Part shown: positions 11,575 to 21,126 of the stretch, in pieces
How the letters are laid out: every line of letters starts with the position of its first letter
Numbering within the stretch: position 1 is the stretch's first letter
From: an uncultured Algibacter sp.
GTDB lineage: Bacteria; Bacteroidota; Bacteroidia; Flavobacteriales; Flavobacteriaceae
Direction: 5' to 3'
Length of the DNA stretch: 64,000 nucleotides
Assembly: GCF_947495675.1 (NCBI RefSeq)
Contig: NZ_CANLZX010000018.1
Coordinates: forward strand, 1 to 64,000
The notes under the pieces: generated by a model
What the model was told of the DNA's origin: nothing
The model's input: only the letters and a program-made list of their open reading frames with translations
Databases searched by the model: none
Made by a program: the position numbers and the translations under genes

Positions 11575-11582
11575 TAATTTTG
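11575..11582 (+). promoter_or_regulatory. Probable -7 box of the DUF1573 gene
   Basis: TAATTTTG matches the consensus. It would give an unusually long 5' untranslated leader of about 110 bases before the ATG at 11695. Confidence 0.4.
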
Positions 11583-11694
11583 TAGATTATAGGAAAAGTA
11601 AGTATGTTTGACTAGGTTTTAGAACTATTAAAAATAATACGCCCAATTAAATATGAGGCTTTTAAAATTAAGAATACATAAAAAAGATAAAATC

Positions 11695-12111
11695 ATGAAA
11701 CAATTAATTACTATTTTATTTATCGGGTTAATAAGTTTAAGCTTAAACGCACAAGCAAAAATTGAGTTTAAAGCAGAAACTATTGATTATGGAACCATTG
11801 AAAAAGGTGCTGATGGAGTAAGAGTGTTTGAATTTACTAATACTGGTGATGAGCCACTTATTATTTCAAACGTAAAATCATCTTGTGGTTGTACAGTACC
11901 ATCAAAACCTAAAGATCCTATTATGCCTGGTGATACTGGAGAAATAAAAGTAAAATATGACACTAATAGAGTAAATCCTATTAGAAAAACGATTACTGTA
12001 ATGTCTAATGCAGAAACACCTACTGTTGCTTTAAAAATTAAAGGTTTGGTTGTAGACCCAAGCAAAGTTAGTGTACTTGATAAAAAAGAAAAAAGTGTTA
12101 TGGAACAATAA
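11695..12111 (+). CDS. DUF1573 secreted protein
   Basis: The 138-residue protein has a Sec signal peptide (MKQLITILFIGLISLSLNAQA) and one DUF1573 immunoglobulin-like domain, with DYGTIEKGADGVRVFEFTNTG and the conserved ISNVKSSCGCTVPS Cys pair. Members are common and multi-copy in Bacteroidetes; their function is not established. The ATG at 11695 is used because it begins the signal peptide; an ATG 42 bases upstream would put a basic extension in front of it. A strong bidirectional terminator follows. Confidence 0.85.
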   Translation: MKQLITILFIGLISLSLNAQAKIEFKAETIDYGTIEKGADGVRVFEFTNTGDEPLIISNVKSSCGCTVPSKPKDPIMPGDTGEIKVKYDTNRVNPIRKTITVMSNAETPTVALKIKGLVVDPSKVSVLDKKEKSVMEQ

Positions 12112-12125
12112 ATCAACACTTGTTT

Positions 12126-12162
12126 AAAAAAAAGCTTGAACAATATGTTCAAGCTTTTTTTT
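12126..12162. terminator. Bidirectional rho-independent terminator
   Basis: A 16-bp stem (12126-12141 and 12147-12162) with loop AATAT ends in A and T runs on both sides. It serves the DUF1573 gene on the plus strand and the PDZ protease gene on the minus strand, whose stop codon touches the stem end. Confidence 0.85.
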
Positions 12163-13487
12163 TAAAACAACTTTTCTAGTTTAAAACTTATATTTAACAC
12201 CTCTCCGTATCGCTCAACTTGTAATTTAATTTTTTTACCAGCATCATCATAAAACATTTCCATAATTTGATGAAGTGTAAATTCATGACTTTGTTTACCA
12301 TTAATACTTAAAATCACATCTCTTATTTGTAAACCTGCCTTTTCAGCTGGCGACTCTTTCCTTAGTTCTACTATAATATAAGCTGGTTTTAAAGATATTT
12401 TATATTCATTTACATCTATCTTGTTATTGTTGCTATTCTCTGTAGTTGCATTTACTTTAAAAATGTTATTTTGTATTTCTTTTAAAACTCTAAATCCATC
12501 GTGTGCTAATTCAATCCCACTTTTGTTATAACTAAATTTATCTTTAAACTTATTATTCTTAGAGATAGTTAATAATGCTTTTTGATAATCGAAAATAAGA
12601 TTAAACCGCTTTAAAATATTTCCGGAAATACTACCATTTCTATCTTTAATTTGTTTAGCATGAAATACATTTTCTGTGTTAGGATAAGAAACATTTGGTT
12701 TTTTAAGCACAAAACTCTTTAAAGTTAACTCTTCAACTTTTGATCGTTTTCCATAAACACTTCCATTAAGTCCATGACCAAGAAAATCGTTAAAAAATTT
12801 TTCACTACAGTTAATACCTAATGAATCGTCTTCAAATAGCCATAAAGCATCACTACCACCAGAATCTATTAATAATTTTACAGGTATTTCTTTTTCTTTA
12901 ATTTTAACTTTAACATTTACATAAGGTTTTCCGTTATAAAATTCCAGATTTAATTTTTCACACTTTTTACAGTCTTTATATTTATATTTTTCTGGGGCTG
13001 TCATTTTAATAAAACCCTTTGAGTAATTGACTTCAACTATTAAATCCTTAAATACATCCAGCCCAATAATACCATGAACAGGAATACCTAATCTAGGAGC
13101 AAAATTTAATTTACTATTATAAATAGCATACAAGTCTTGATTTAACTTAACAGCTTCCCCTATTTTCAAAATATTATTTGATGATTTTAAAGCCTCCACA
13201 GACTCCCCTCCGCCTAAACCTCTTAAAACGATAGTCTCAGTATCTTTAATTTTTAGAGTATCAGAAACATTCAAAAAATTAAAAATTATTGGCTTACTTA
13301 CACCAGTATCTAACAAAAAGGAAAGCGAAACTCCATTAATTTCTACAGGTATAACAATTAAATTATTAATTAATTTAAATCTTATTTTATCAGATTGTTT
13401 TTTATTTTGAATCATAAATTTCTCCTGTGAAAAGCTTACATAGCCTAAACACATAGAAATCAACATTAAAACAATTCGTTTTTTCAT
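12162..13487 (-). CDS. Secreted retropepsin-like aspartyl protease with PDZ domain
   Basis: The 441-residue protein has a signal peptide (MKKRIVLMLISMCLGYVSFS), two retropepsin-like aspartyl protease halves, and a C-terminal PDZ domain. The first half has FLLDTGVSKPIIF near residue 57; the second has LLIDSGGSDALWLF near 205. The PDZ domain lies at about 365-435 (SPAEKAGLQIRDVILSINGK). This aspartyl protease plus PDZ layout is frequent in Bacteroidetes. It should act in the periplasm; the substrate is unknown. It is transcribed alone, divergent from the aminotransferase gene, and shares the terminator with the DUF1573 gene. Confidence 0.8.
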   Translation of the reverse strand: MKKRIVLMLISMCLGYVSFSQEKFMIQNKKQSDKIRFKLINNLIVIPVEINGVSLSFLLDTGVSKPIIFNFLNVSDTLKIKDTETIVLRGLGGGESVEALKSSNNILKIGEAVKLNQDLYAIYNSKLNFAPRLGIPVHGIIGLDVFKDLIVEVNYSKGFIKMTAPEKYKYKDCKKCEKLNLEFYNGKPYVNVKVKIKEKEIPVKLLIDSGGSDALWLFEDDSLGINCSEKFFNDFLGHGLNGSVYGKRSKVEELTLKSFVLKKPNVSYPNTENVFHAKQIKDRNGSISGNILKRFNLIFDYQKALLTISKNNKFKDKFSYNKSGIELAHDGFRVLKEIQNNIFKVNATTENSNNNKIDVNEYKISLKPAYIIVELRKESPAEKAGLQIRDVILSINGKQSHEFTLHQIMEMFYDDAGKKIKLQVERYGEVLNISFKLEKLF

Positions 13488-13610
13488 TTAACAAATACTA
13501 ATTGAGAGTACTACCAATTTACAAATCTTATAAGTAGTAATATTATTTACTACCATTTTTTAAAAAAACTTTAAGATAAATTTCTCAACTTTGCAACTAA
13601 ACACTAACAA

Positions 13611-14801
13611 ATGCCAACAATATCTAAAAAAGGCCACGACATGCCTGCTTCACCTATTAGAAAACTTGTTCCTTATGCTGAACAGGCTATTAAAAATGGA
13701 AAAAGCATCTATCATTTAAATATTGGACAGCCTGATATAAAAACACCCGAAGTTGCATTAAATGCTGTTAAACAAAACGATGTTGAAATTTTATCTTATT
13801 CGAGGTCTGAGGGCTCTGATACTTACAGAAAAAAATTAGCCAAATATTACAACAGCCACAATATTAATGTTACCTATGAAGACATTATAGTTACAACAGG
13901 TGCAAGTGAAGCGCTACTTTTTTTATTTAGTAGTACAATGGACCCAGGAGATGAGGTTATTATTTCTGAACCTTTTTATGCCAATTACATTGCATTTTCT
14001 ACAGCAACTGGCGTTAAAGTAGTTCCAGCTATTTGTGATATAGATGATAATTTTGCACTTCCATCCGTTAAAGCATTTGAAAAACTAATTACACCTAAAA
14101 CAAAAGCAATATTAATTTGCAATCCAGGAAACCCAACAGGTTATCTGTATTCAAAAGAAGAAATAGAACAACTTGCGGCACTTGCTATTAAACATGATTT
14201 ATTTTTAGTTGCAGATGAAGTTTATAGAGAGTTTGTTTATGATGGCCATAAACATCATTCTATCATGGAAGAAACTAATATCGATGAACATGCAGTAGTC
14301 ATTGATTCTGTATCAAAACGTTATAGCATGTGTGGCGCACGTGTTGGCTGTTTAGTCACTAAAAACAAACTTGTTAGAGAAACGTTTCTCAAATTTGCAC
14401 AAGCAAGATTAAGCCCTCCAACCTATGCACAAATAGCTAGTGAAGCTGCTTTAGATACACCACAGAGTTATTTTGATGATGTTATTAAAGAATATGTAGG
14501 TAGAAGAGATATACTAATTAGCGAACTAAATAAAATTGAGGGTATTAAAGTTGCCAAACCTAAAGGCGCTTTTTACTGTATTGTTGAGTTACCTGTAAAA
14601 AATTCTGATCATTTTGCAAAATGGTTATTAGAAGAATTCCACATAGATAATGAAACAATCATGGTAGCACCAGCTGATGGATTTTATTCTACACCAGGCA
14701 TTGGGTTAAACCAAATTAGGATTGCTTACGTACTTAATAAGGAGAGCTTAATTAAAGCTGTTTATATTTTAAAAGAAGCTTTAAAAGTTTATAAAGACTA
14801 G
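13611..14801 (+). CDS. PLP-dependent aspartate/aromatic aminotransferase
   Basis: A 396-residue class I/II aminotransferase. It shows YLNIGQPDIKTP-like entry (YHLNIGQPDIKTPE), TTGASEAL, ICNPGNPTGYLYS, the VADEVYREFVY strand and the PLP-lysine context SVSKRYSMCGARVGC (Lys near 235). The NPGNPTG motif and length match the aspartate aminotransferase I-gamma group, which has wide substrate use. A box CAACTTTG (13586-13593), one mismatch from consensus, lies 17 bases before the start. The stop codon overlaps the murB start codon by one base. Confidence 0.88.
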   Translation: MPTISKKGHDMPASPIRKLVPYAEQAIKNGKSIYHLNIGQPDIKTPEVALNAVKQNDVEILSYSRSEGSDTYRKKLAKYYNSHNINVTYEDIIVTTGASEALLFLFSSTMDPGDEVIISEPFYANYIAFSTATGVKVVPAICDIDDNFALPSVKAFEKLITPKTKAILICNPGNPTGYLYSKEEIEQLAALAIKHDLFLVADEVYREFVYDGHKHHSIMEETNIDEHAVVIDSVSKRYSMCGARVGCLVTKNKLVRETFLKFAQARLSPPTYAQIASEAALDTPQSYFDDVIKEYVGRRDILISELNKIEGIKVAKPKGAFYCIVELPVKNSDHFAKWLLEEFHIDNETIMVAPADGFYSTPGIGLNQIRIAYVLNKESLIKAVYILKEALKVYKD

Positions 14802-15814
14802 TGCAAATACAAAATAACATATCATTAAAACCTTTTAATACCTTTGGTATTGATGCTAAAGCAAAACACTTTGTTTCGGTTAATAATTTAGATGATTTAA
14901 AACACATTCTATCTTTAGAAAACCAGCCTAACAAACTTATTTTAGGCGGAGGTAGCAACATGTTGTTAACCCAAGATTTTGATGGTCTTGTTATCCGTAT
15001 AAATTTAAAAGGCATAAAAATTATTTCTGAAAATGAAGATACAGTAATTGTACAAGCCAATGCTGGTGAAAATTGGCATGAATTTGTACTTTGGTGTATT
15101 AATAATGATTTTGGAGGTATTGAAAATTTGTCTTTAATCCCTGGCAATGTAGGTACCGCGCCTATTCAAAATATTGGTGCTTATGGTGTAGAACTTAAAG
15201 ATGTTTTTGAGTCTTGCGAAGCCATGGAACTTAGTACCAAAAACATTAAATCTTTTTCTAAAACAGATTGCAATTTTGGTTATAGAAATTCTGTTTTTAA
15301 ACAAGAAGCAAGAGGCAAGTTTATCATTACAAGTGTTAATTTTAAACTATCAAAAAAACACCATAAACTTAATATTAATTATGGTGCTATTGCTTCTCAA
15401 TTAAAAATTATGAATGTTAGCAACCCAACCATTCAAGATATTTCTAAAGCAATCATTAGCATTAGAGAAAGTAAATTACCAAATCCAAAAGAGATTGGTA
15501 ATAGTGGAAGTTTTTTTAAAAACCCCGTTATTTCTAAAACTCACTTTAATTCGATTCTTTTAAATTTTAATGATGCACCTAGTTATCCAGTTTCAGAGAA
15601 TGAGGTTAAAGTGCCAGCCGGTTGGCTTATAGAAAAAGCTGGTTTTAAAGGAAAAAGATTTGGTGATTATGGTATCCATAAAAACCAAGCTTTAGTTCTA
15701 GTTAATTATGGTAATGCTCAAGGAGCAGACATACTTAAACTTTCCAAATTAATACAAAAAACAATTAAGCGCATTTTTGGTATTTCCATTGAAGCTGAAG
15801 TAAATATCTTATAA
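14801..15814 (+). CDS. murB: UDP-N-acetylenolpyruvoylglucosamine reductase
   Basis: MurB reduces UDP-GlcNAc-enolpyruvate to UDP-MurNAc with NADPH and FAD, the second step of peptidoglycan precursor synthesis. The 337-residue type I protein has the N-terminal NTFGIDAKA motif, the FAD-binding LILGGGSNMLLT, the loop LSLIPGNVGTAPIQNIGAYG, GNSGSFFKNP carrying the proton-donor Ser, and a C-terminal Glu in SIEAEVNIL. It starts with GTG, overlapping the aminotransferase stop TAG by one base (TAGTG), so the two are probably translationally coupled. Confidence 0.95.
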   Translation: MQIQNNISLKPFNTFGIDAKAKHFVSVNNLDDLKHILSLENQPNKLILGGGSNMLLTQDFDGLVIRINLKGIKIISENEDTVIVQANAGENWHEFVLWCINNDFGGIENLSLIPGNVGTAPIQNIGAYGVELKDVFESCEAMELSTKNIKSFSKTDCNFGYRNSVFKQEARGKFIITSVNFKLSKKHHKLNINYGAIASQLKIMNVSNPTIQDISKAIISIRESKLPNPKEIGNSGSFFKNPVISKTHFNSILLNFNDAPSYPVSENEVKVPAGWLIEKAGFKGKRFGDYGIHKNQALVLVNYGNAQGADILKLSKLIQKTIKRIFGISIEAEVNIL

Positions 15815-15829
15815 TACAAAAGAAATTTC

Positions 15830-15837
15830 TAACTTTG
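15830..15837 (+). promoter_or_regulatory. -7 box of the sigma/anti-sigma operon
   Basis: TAACTTTG matches TAnnTTTG and ends 44 bases before the TTG start of the sigma factor gene at 15882. ECF sigma operons are often autoregulated from a second promoter, which I cannot identify here. Confidence 0.5.
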
Positions 15838-15881
15838 GTAAAACAATTACCAACAAAACAACTATATAAAACATACTTGAT

Positions 15882-16415
15882 TTGATTTCACCGATAGAAA
15901 AGCAAATAATTTCATTATTACAAAATAGCGATAAAAAAGCTATTAGTTTATTGTATGAAAATTATGCTGATTCATTATTAGGTGTTATTAAAAAAGTAAT
16001 TAGTGATGATGATACTGCACAAGATGTACTTCAAGAAACATTTGTGAAGATTTGGCGTTATGCGAAAAAATACGACTCAAGTAAAGCAAAATTATTTACT
16101 TGGCTATATCGAATTGCTTACAATACTGCGATAGACAAAATACGATCACAAAAAAATAAAATAAAGAATGAAGTCCAAATGGAAACTTCAACCGTATATA
16201 AAGTAACATCCAACGAACTAAATCAGGATGTTTTAGATATAAAAAAACATTTAAGCAGCTTAGATGAAAAATATCAAATAGTGATTAATGCACTCTTTTT
16301 TGAGGGCATGACGCAGCAAGAAGCAAGCGACGAATTAGATATTCCATTAGGAACAATAAAATCAAGATTGAAAATAGGATTACGTGAATTGAAAAAAATT
16401 TACAACCCTCAATAA
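15882..16415 (+). CDS. ECF-type RNA polymerase sigma factor
   Basis: A 177-residue sigma-70 family factor. Region 2 is visible as DSLLGVIKKVISDDDTAQDVLQETFVKIWR and TWLYRIAYNTAIDKIR. Region 4 shows IVINALFFEGMTQQEASDELDIPLGTIKSRL, the helix-turn-helix that reads the -35 region. The start is a TTG at 15882; no in-frame ATG precedes region 2. The partner anti-sigma factor gene follows after eight bases. By gene content the pair resembles SigK/RskA-type systems that respond to envelope or oxidative stress (inference). Confidence 0.9.
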   Translation: MISPIEKQIISLLQNSDKKAISLLYENYADSLLGVIKKVISDDDTAQDVLQETFVKIWRYAKKYDSSKAKLFTWLYRIAYNTAIDKIRSQKNKIKNEVQMETSTVYKVTSNELNQDVLDIKKHLSSLDEKYQIVINALFFEGMTQQEASDELDIPLGTIKSRLKIGLRELKKIYNPQ

Positions 16416-16423
16416 CCAAAGTC

Positions 16424-17212
16424 ATGAATGAGAAAATAACTACTTTTTTAAATTCTGGCCTATTAGACAAATATCTTTTAGGTGAAACTTCTTCTGCAGA
16501 AGCAGAAAAGGTGGAATCTTTTATATTAAGATACCCAGAAATAGAGAACACTTACAACATGATGCAACACAACCTAGAAGTGGTTGCCAAAGCTAATGCT
16601 GTAGAAGCGCCAAAAAACATATTGAGCAATATTTTAGAAGAATTAGATGATGCTCCAGTTGTTAAATTACATAAAGTTAAAAAATATCAAAAATGGTATA
16701 AATTTAGTATTGCCGCTAGTATTGCTGCATTGATTTTTGCCGGTACTTCATATTTATTTTATAATCATAACCAGAAACTTTCAAATGAAAATCAGGTTGT
16801 AGTTGAAGAATTATTTGATTTACGAAGTGACATCGAGCAAAACAACAAAATGCTTGATAATGTTATGAGACAACTTTTAAAGCTTAATAATCCTGAAACT
16901 GAAAAGTATATTATTAAAGGAAATGAGCGAGCTAAAGACTTAAAAACGGTGGCATATATAAACCCGAAAGAAAAAACATCTATGATTGATGTGGTTTCTT
17001 TACCAGAATTACCAGAAGAACAATGTTACCAGATTTGGGCAGAGTTACAAGGTAAAATGGTTAATTTAGGTATTTTAGACAAAGCAGATAGAAAACTTAG
17101 AAGCATTCCATACATGGAAGATGCACTTGCATTAAGTATAACAATTGAGCCTAAAGGCGGAAATACAATAGCTTCTACTAAAAACTCTGTAGCACAAATT
17201 AGTTTACATTAA
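16424..17212 (+). CDS. Anti-sigma factor (RskA-like)
   Basis: The 262-residue protein has an N-terminal zinc-less anti-sigma helical region (LDKYLLGETSSAEAEKVESF, residues 12-31), one membrane segment near 93-110 (FSIAASIAALIFAGTSYLFY), a periplasmic coiled coil, and a C-terminal anti-sigma-K/RskA domain with VSLPELPEEQCYQIWAEL. It should hold the upstream sigma factor at the membrane and release it on a signal. It is followed by a terminator, so the operon has two genes. Confidence 0.87.
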   Translation: MNEKITTFLNSGLLDKYLLGETSSAEAEKVESFILRYPEIENTYNMMQHNLEVVAKANAVEAPKNILSNILEELDDAPVVKLHKVKKYQKWYKFSIAASIAALIFAGTSYLFYNHNQKLSNENQVVVEELFDLRSDIEQNNKMLDNVMRQLLKLNNPETEKYIIKGNERAKDLKTVAYINPKEKTSMIDVVSLPELPEEQCYQIWAELQGKMVNLGILDKADRKLRSIPYMEDALALSITIEPKGGNTIASTKNSVAQISLH

Positions 17213-17235
17213 ATTACAATTTACTGTGAATAATG

Positions 17236-17266
17236 AAGCCTCATTTTGCGATATAAAATGAGGTTT
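17236..17266 (+). terminator. Terminator after the anti-sigma gene
   Basis: A stem (17236-17247 with 17255-17266, core CCTCATTTT/AAAATGAGG plus one G-T pair) is followed by CTCTTTTT. It lies between the convergent anti-sigma and aquaporin genes. Confidence 0.7.
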
Positions 17267-17300
17267 CTCTTTTTAAGAATAATTAATAATCTATTCTTAA

Positions 17301-17987
17301 CTATGCTTTATCAAATAATGATTTGTGAATAAAACCAGCAACAATTGCTCCGGCTATTGGAGCTACCCAAAACAACCAAAGTTGTCCTGTAAATTCACCT
17401 CCAGCAAATAATGCTTGACTTGTAGATCTAGCAGGATTAACAGATGTGTTAGTTATAGGAATACTTATTAAATGTATTAAAGTTAATCCTAAACCTATAG
17501 CTATAGGAGCAAATCCTTTAGGTGCTCTATCATTTGTGCTTCCAAGTATAATTAACAAAAAAAACATGGTTAGTAAAAACTCTGCAATTAAAGCAGCTGT
17601 CATTGAATAGCCATCTGGAGATAAATCACCATACCCATTTGCAGCAAACCCTCCTATAGTAACAAAATCGGCTTTATTAGTTAGAATTAAATACAACGCT
17701 CCTGCTGCTGCAATTGCGCCTATTAATTGCGCAACAATGTAACCTACCAAATCTTTAGCTTCAAACTTGCCTCCTGCCCATAAGCCTAATGAAACTGCTG
17801 GATTAAAATGACCACCCGAAATATGACCAACAGCATAAGCCATGGTTAAAACAGTAAGACCAAAGGCTAATGATACACCTACAAAGCCAATTCCTAAATC
17901 TGGGTAACCTGCTGCAAAAACAGCACTACCACAACCTCCAAAAACAAGCCAAAAAGTTCCAAAAAACTCTGCAAATAATTTCTTCAT
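17301..17987 (-). CDS. aqpZ: Aquaporin (MIP family)
   Basis: The 228-residue membrane protein has six transmembrane segments and both NPA boxes: [12 protein letters not shown] (near 62) and [14 protein letters not shown] (near 183). The start segment [24 protein letters not shown] is typical of AqpZ water channels. The short NPA-containing loops and the Arg after the second NPA form the selectivity filter, and the sequence resembles water-selective AqpZ more than glycerol facilitators. It is a single gene, divergent from the small Cys-rich protein gene. Confidence 0.93.
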   Translation of the reverse strand: MKKLFAEFFGTFWLVFGGCGSAVFAAGYPDLGIGFVGVSLAFGLTVLTMAYAVGHISGGHFNPAVSLGLWAGGKFEAKDLVGYIVAQLIGAIAAAGALYLILTNKADFVTIGGFAANGYGDLSPDGYSMTAALIAEFLLTMFFLLIILGSTNDRAPKGFAPIAIGLGLTLIHLISIPITNTSVNPARSTSQALFAGGEFTGQLWLFWVAPIAGAIVAGFIHKSLFDKA

Positions 17988-18112
17988 GATTATATTTTTT
18001 TAAATTAGTTAATAATACAAAATGTATAAGCATTTAATATTGAGACACTAAAAGCTAAAATAGTCACCAAAGTTTACTTCTTGATTCTTTTAAAATTAAC
18101 GAACTAAAATCT

Positions 18113-18120
18113 TATCTTTG
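18113..18120 (+). promoter_or_regulatory. -7 promoter box
   Basis: TATCTTTG, a perfect and frequent form of the consensus in this genome, lies 21 bases before the ATG at 18142. It would transcribe the small Cys-rich protein, the glycosyltransferase and the second sigma factor. Confidence 0.65.
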
Positions 18121-18141
18121 CAGAAATAATTACAACTCTCA

Positions 18142-18345
18142 ATGAAACTTCTTTTAATAACCATTGTACTTTTAGGATTAGGAATAGCTGGAATTGCCAT
18201 TAAAATATGGGCAAAAAAAGACGGTAAATTTGCTGGAACTTGCGCCAGCCAAAACCCTATGCTAAATAAAGAAGGTGAGTCTTGCGGTTTTTGTGGAAAA
18301 ACTCCAGATCAATTTAGTGATTGTAACGAAACTCAACATTCATAG
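18142..18345 (+). CDS. Small membrane-anchored Cys-rich protein
   Basis: A 67-residue protein with one N-terminal membrane segment (LLLITIVLLGLGIAGIAIKIWA) and a short soluble tail. The tail has Cys residues in the pattern GTCASQ, GESCGFCGK and SDCNE, including one CxxC. The tail could bind a metal or form disulfides. Similar short proteins occur in Flavobacteriaceae without known function. It lies six bases before the glycosyltransferase gene and shares its promoter. Confidence 0.7.
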   Translation: MKLLLITIVLLGLGIAGIAIKIWAKKDGKFAGTCASQNPMLNKEGESCGFCGKTPDQFSDCNETQHS

Positions 18346-18351
18346 TAATAC

Positions 18352-19464
18352 ATGGGGGTTCTTGATTTTGTTTTCTATAGTTTTATAGCTATAGTTATTA
18401 TTCAAGCTTTAATTTATTTGTTTTTATTTGGAAGGTTTGCATTCTTAAAATCAAAAAAAGAAACTCAAAAAAACATAGCGCTTTCCGTTATAATATGTGC
18501 TAAAAACGAAGCCGAAAACTTAAAAGCCTTTTTACCTTCAATACTAGAACAAGATTATCCTGATTTTGAAGTTGTATTAATTAATGACTCATCAAGCGAT
18601 AATACTTTAGAAGTTATCCAAGATTTTTCAAAACTATATAGTCATATAAAAGTAGTTGATGTTAAAAATATTGAAGCTTTTTGGGGTAACAAAAAATATG
18701 CCCTAACCCTCGGAATAAAAGCATCAAAAAACGACTATCTTTTATTTACTGATGCCGACTGTAAGCCTGTTTCAAAAGATTGGATAAAAAACATGAGTAG
18801 CTATTTTAGTAACGAAAAATCTATAGTTTTAGGTTATGGTGCCTACTCAAAAATAAAATCATCGTTCTTAAATAAATTAATACGTTTTGAAACGCTATTA
18901 ACAGCAATAAATTATTTTTCCTTTGCCAAATTAGGCTTGCCTTATATGGGCGTTGGAAGAAATTTAGCATATACCAAAAAAGAGTTTTTTGATGCCAATG
19001 GCTTTATAAACCATATAAAAGTTAGGTCTGGAGATGATGATTTATTTATAAATCAAATAGCGACATCAAAAAACACAGCAATTTGCTTTACAAAAGATAG
19101 CTTTACAGAATCTGTACCTAAGACAACTTATAAAGATTGGTTTAAACAAAAGAGAAGGCATGTTTCAACAGCTAAACATTACAAAACAAAACATAAAATT
19201 ATTCTAGGGCTTTTATATATCTCAAATTTTATGTTTTGGTTATTAGCTTTAATACTTTTTACAATATTATATAATTGGCATATTGTTTTAGGTATATTCT
19301 TATTTAGAATAATAATACAATATATCATAATTGGATTTTCCTCAAAAAAACTTGGCGAAACAGATTTATTAATTTTACTCCCTTTTCTAGAAATCTTTTT
19401 AATTATTACTCAATTAACTATCTTTATAAATAATCTTATCTCAAAACCCAACCATTGGAAATAG
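18352..19464 (+). CDS. Family 2 glycosyltransferase, membrane-bound
   Basis: The 370-residue protein has an N-terminal membrane segment (residues 6-28), a GT-A fold catalytic domain and two to three C-terminal membrane segments. Catalytic-domain motifs are SVIICAKNEAENLKAFLPS, VVLINDSSSDNT, the DxD motif LFTDADCKP near 140 and a QxxRR-like KQKRRHVSTAKHYK. These match GT2 enzymes that use UDP- or GDP-sugars at the inner membrane. The acceptor is unknown. The 3' end overlaps the next sigma factor gene by ten bases. Confidence 0.85.
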   Translation: MGVLDFVFYSFIAIVIIQALIYLFLFGRFAFLKSKKETQKNIALSVIICAKNEAENLKAFLPSILEQDYPDFEVVLINDSSSDNTLEVIQDFSKLYSHIKVVDVKNIEAFWGNKKYALTLGIKASKNDYLLFTDADCKPVSKDWIKNMSSYFSNEKSIVLGYGAYSKIKSSFLNKLIRFETLLTAINYFSFAKLGLPYMGVGRNLAYTKKEFFDANGFINHIKVRSGDDDLFINQIATSKNTAICFTKDSFTESVPKTTYKDWFKQKRRHVSTAKHYKTKHKIILGLLYISNFMFWLLALILFTILYNWHIVLGIFLFRIIIQYIIIGFSSKKLGETDLLILLPFLEIFLIITQLTIFINNLISKPNHWK

Positions 19465-20000
19465 ACGAAGCCATTTCTCGTGCTAAAAAGAACGACCAAA
19501 AAGCATTTAATTTTTTATTAGATACTTTTTGGGATAGTGTTTATGGTTTTCAATTAAAACGCACTCATAATGAAAATGATGCAGAAGACATAACCATTCA
19601 AACATTCTCAAAGGCATTTGATAAGATTAATTCTTTTGATGAAAAATATACTTTTAAAACTTGGTTAATAACAATATCAAAGAACATTCATATTGATTTA
19701 TTGAGAAAAGAAAAAAACTCTATTGTTCAAGTAATTTCAAAAGATGATCGAGATTTTTTTCAAGTTTTAGATGAATCTCCTTCACCAGAAGATAAATTAA
19801 TTACCGAACAGAATTTGGCAAAACTACTTCGTGATATTAAAAAACTAAAACCTCATTACCAGGAAGTTATTAATCTTAGGTATTTTCAAGAATTAAGTTA
19901 TAAAGAAATTTCTAAAAAACTTAACGAGCCAATGAGTAATATAAAAGTAAAACTACTTAGAGCAAAAAAACTTTTGGCCGAAATTATTAGAGAAAAGTAA
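19455..20000 (+). CDS. ECF-type RNA polymerase sigma factor
   Basis: A 181-residue sigma-70 family factor starting with TTG inside the end of the glycosyltransferase gene. Region 2 is ENDAEDITIQTFSKAFDKI and TWLITISKNIHIDLLRK; region 4 is EVINLRYFQELSYKEISKKL followed by SNIKVKLLRAKKLL. Unlike the sigma gene at 15882 it has no adjacent anti-sigma factor. Its coupling to a glycosyltransferase and a Cys-rich membrane protein hints at envelope-related regulation (inference). Confidence 0.88.
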   Translation: MEIDEAISRAKKNDQKAFNFLLDTFWDSVYGFQLKRTHNENDAEDITIQTFSKAFDKINSFDEKYTFKTWLITISKNIHIDLLRKEKNSIVQVISKDDRDFFQVLDESPSPEDKLITEQNLAKLLRDIKKLKPHYQEVINLRYFQELSYKEISKKLNEPMSNIKVKLLRAKKLLAEIIREK

Positions 20001-20022
20001 AAACTCTAAATCAAATATATAA

Positions 20023-20123
20023 TTGCGTTAGGATTTGCAGTAAAAGCCATTAGCGAGTTCCAAATAATTATTGGTATAAGCTAGGATACAAAACATAAAG
20101 CACAACCCTTTTTGGTAACGCAA
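20023..20123. repeat. REP-like intergenic repeat, copy 1 (diverged)
   Basis: The element is bounded by TTGCGTTA and its inverse TAACGCAA. Internally it has AGGATTTGCAGTAAAAGCC and, near the right end, ACAACCCTTTTTGGTAACG. The ends and the ACCC-near-right-end arrangement match the better preserved copy at 35517-35665. Confidence 0.5.
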
Positions 20124-20220
20124 AAAATTAAAAAATGAATCTATATTTTTTTGTAGTTATTAAATCTCAATTTGCCTTTCTGATCAACTTAAATAGGTAA
20201 CATTTTAAAAGAATACTTCG

Positions 20221-20228
20221 TATCTTTG
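20221..20228 (+). promoter_or_regulatory. -7 promoter box of lipA
   Basis: TATCTTTG lies 19 bases before the lipA ATG at 20248. It would also drive gap, whose start overlaps the lipA stop. Confidence 0.65.
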
Positions 20229-20247
20229 TAAACTATATTTTAGAGAC

Positions 20248-21126
20248 ATGAACACCGAAAGTACATCGAATATATTACCAGAACGACAAGCAAAACCAAA
20301 ATGGCTAAGGGTTAAACTTCCAACAGGAAAAAAATACACCGAACTAAGGGGTTTAGTTGATAAATACAAACTAAATACCATTTGTACCTCTGGTAGTTGT
20401 CCAAATATGGGTGAATGTTGGGGTGAAGGAACTGCAACTTTTATGATTCTTGGTAATGTTTGTACGCGCTCTTGCGGATTTTGTGGTGTTAAAACAGGAC
20501 GCCCAGAAACAGTAGACTGGGATGAACCAGAAAAAGTAGCACGCTCTATAAAACTTATGCAAATTAAACATGCTGTTTTAACTAGTGTTGATAGAGATGA
20601 TTTAAAAGATATGGGAAGCATTATGTGGGCAGAAACCGTTAAGGCAGTTAGAAGAATGAATCCTGAGACAACGCTAGAAACGCTTATTCCAGATTTTCAA
20701 GGCATTGAAAAACACATTGATAGAATTGTTGATGTGGCTCCAGAAGTGGTATCTCATAATATTGAAACAGTTCGCCGTTTAACACGTGAGGTTAGAATAC
20801 AAGCTCAATACGACCGAAGTATGGGGGTTTTAAAATATTTAAAAAAACAAGGCCAACGACGAACAAAATCTGGTATTATGCTAGGTTTAGGTGAAACTAG
20901 AGAGGAAGTTATCGCTACGCTTCACGACCTAAAAGATAATGATGTGGATGTGGTTACTATTGGACAGTACCTGCAACCAAGTAAAAAACACTTACCTGTA
21001 AAACAATTTATAAATCCAGACCAGTTTAAAGAATACGAAAACATTGGATTGGAGTTAGGATTTAGACATGTTGAAAGTAGTGCCTTAGTAAGATCATCTT
21101 ACAAAGCACAAAAACATATAAATTAA
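20248..21126 (+). CDS. lipA: Lipoyl synthase
   Basis: LipA inserts two sulfur atoms into protein-bound octanoyl groups to make lipoate, using radical SAM chemistry. The 292-residue protein shows the auxiliary-cluster cysteines C46, C51 and C57 ([12 protein letters not shown]) and the radical-SAM cluster C72, C76 and C79 (CTRSCGFC). It also has [10 protein letters not shown], the SHNIETV motif and the C-terminal VRSSYKA with the essential RSSY serine. It is cytoplasmic. The stop codon overlaps the gap start by one base. Confidence 0.96.
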   Translation: MNTESTSNILPERQAKPKWLRVKLPTGKKYTELRGLVDKYKLNTICTSGSCPNMGECWGEGTATFMILGNVCTRSCGFCGVKTGRPETVDWDEPEKVARSIKLMQIKHAVLTSVDRDDLKDMGSIMWAETVKAVRRMNPETTLETLIPDFQGIEKHIDRIVDVAPEVVSHNIETVRRLTREVRIQAQYDRSMGVLKYLKKQGQRRTKSGIMLGLGETREEVIATLHDLKDNDVDVVTIGQYLQPSKKHLPVKQFINPDQFKEYENIGLELGFRHVESSALVRSSYKAQKHIN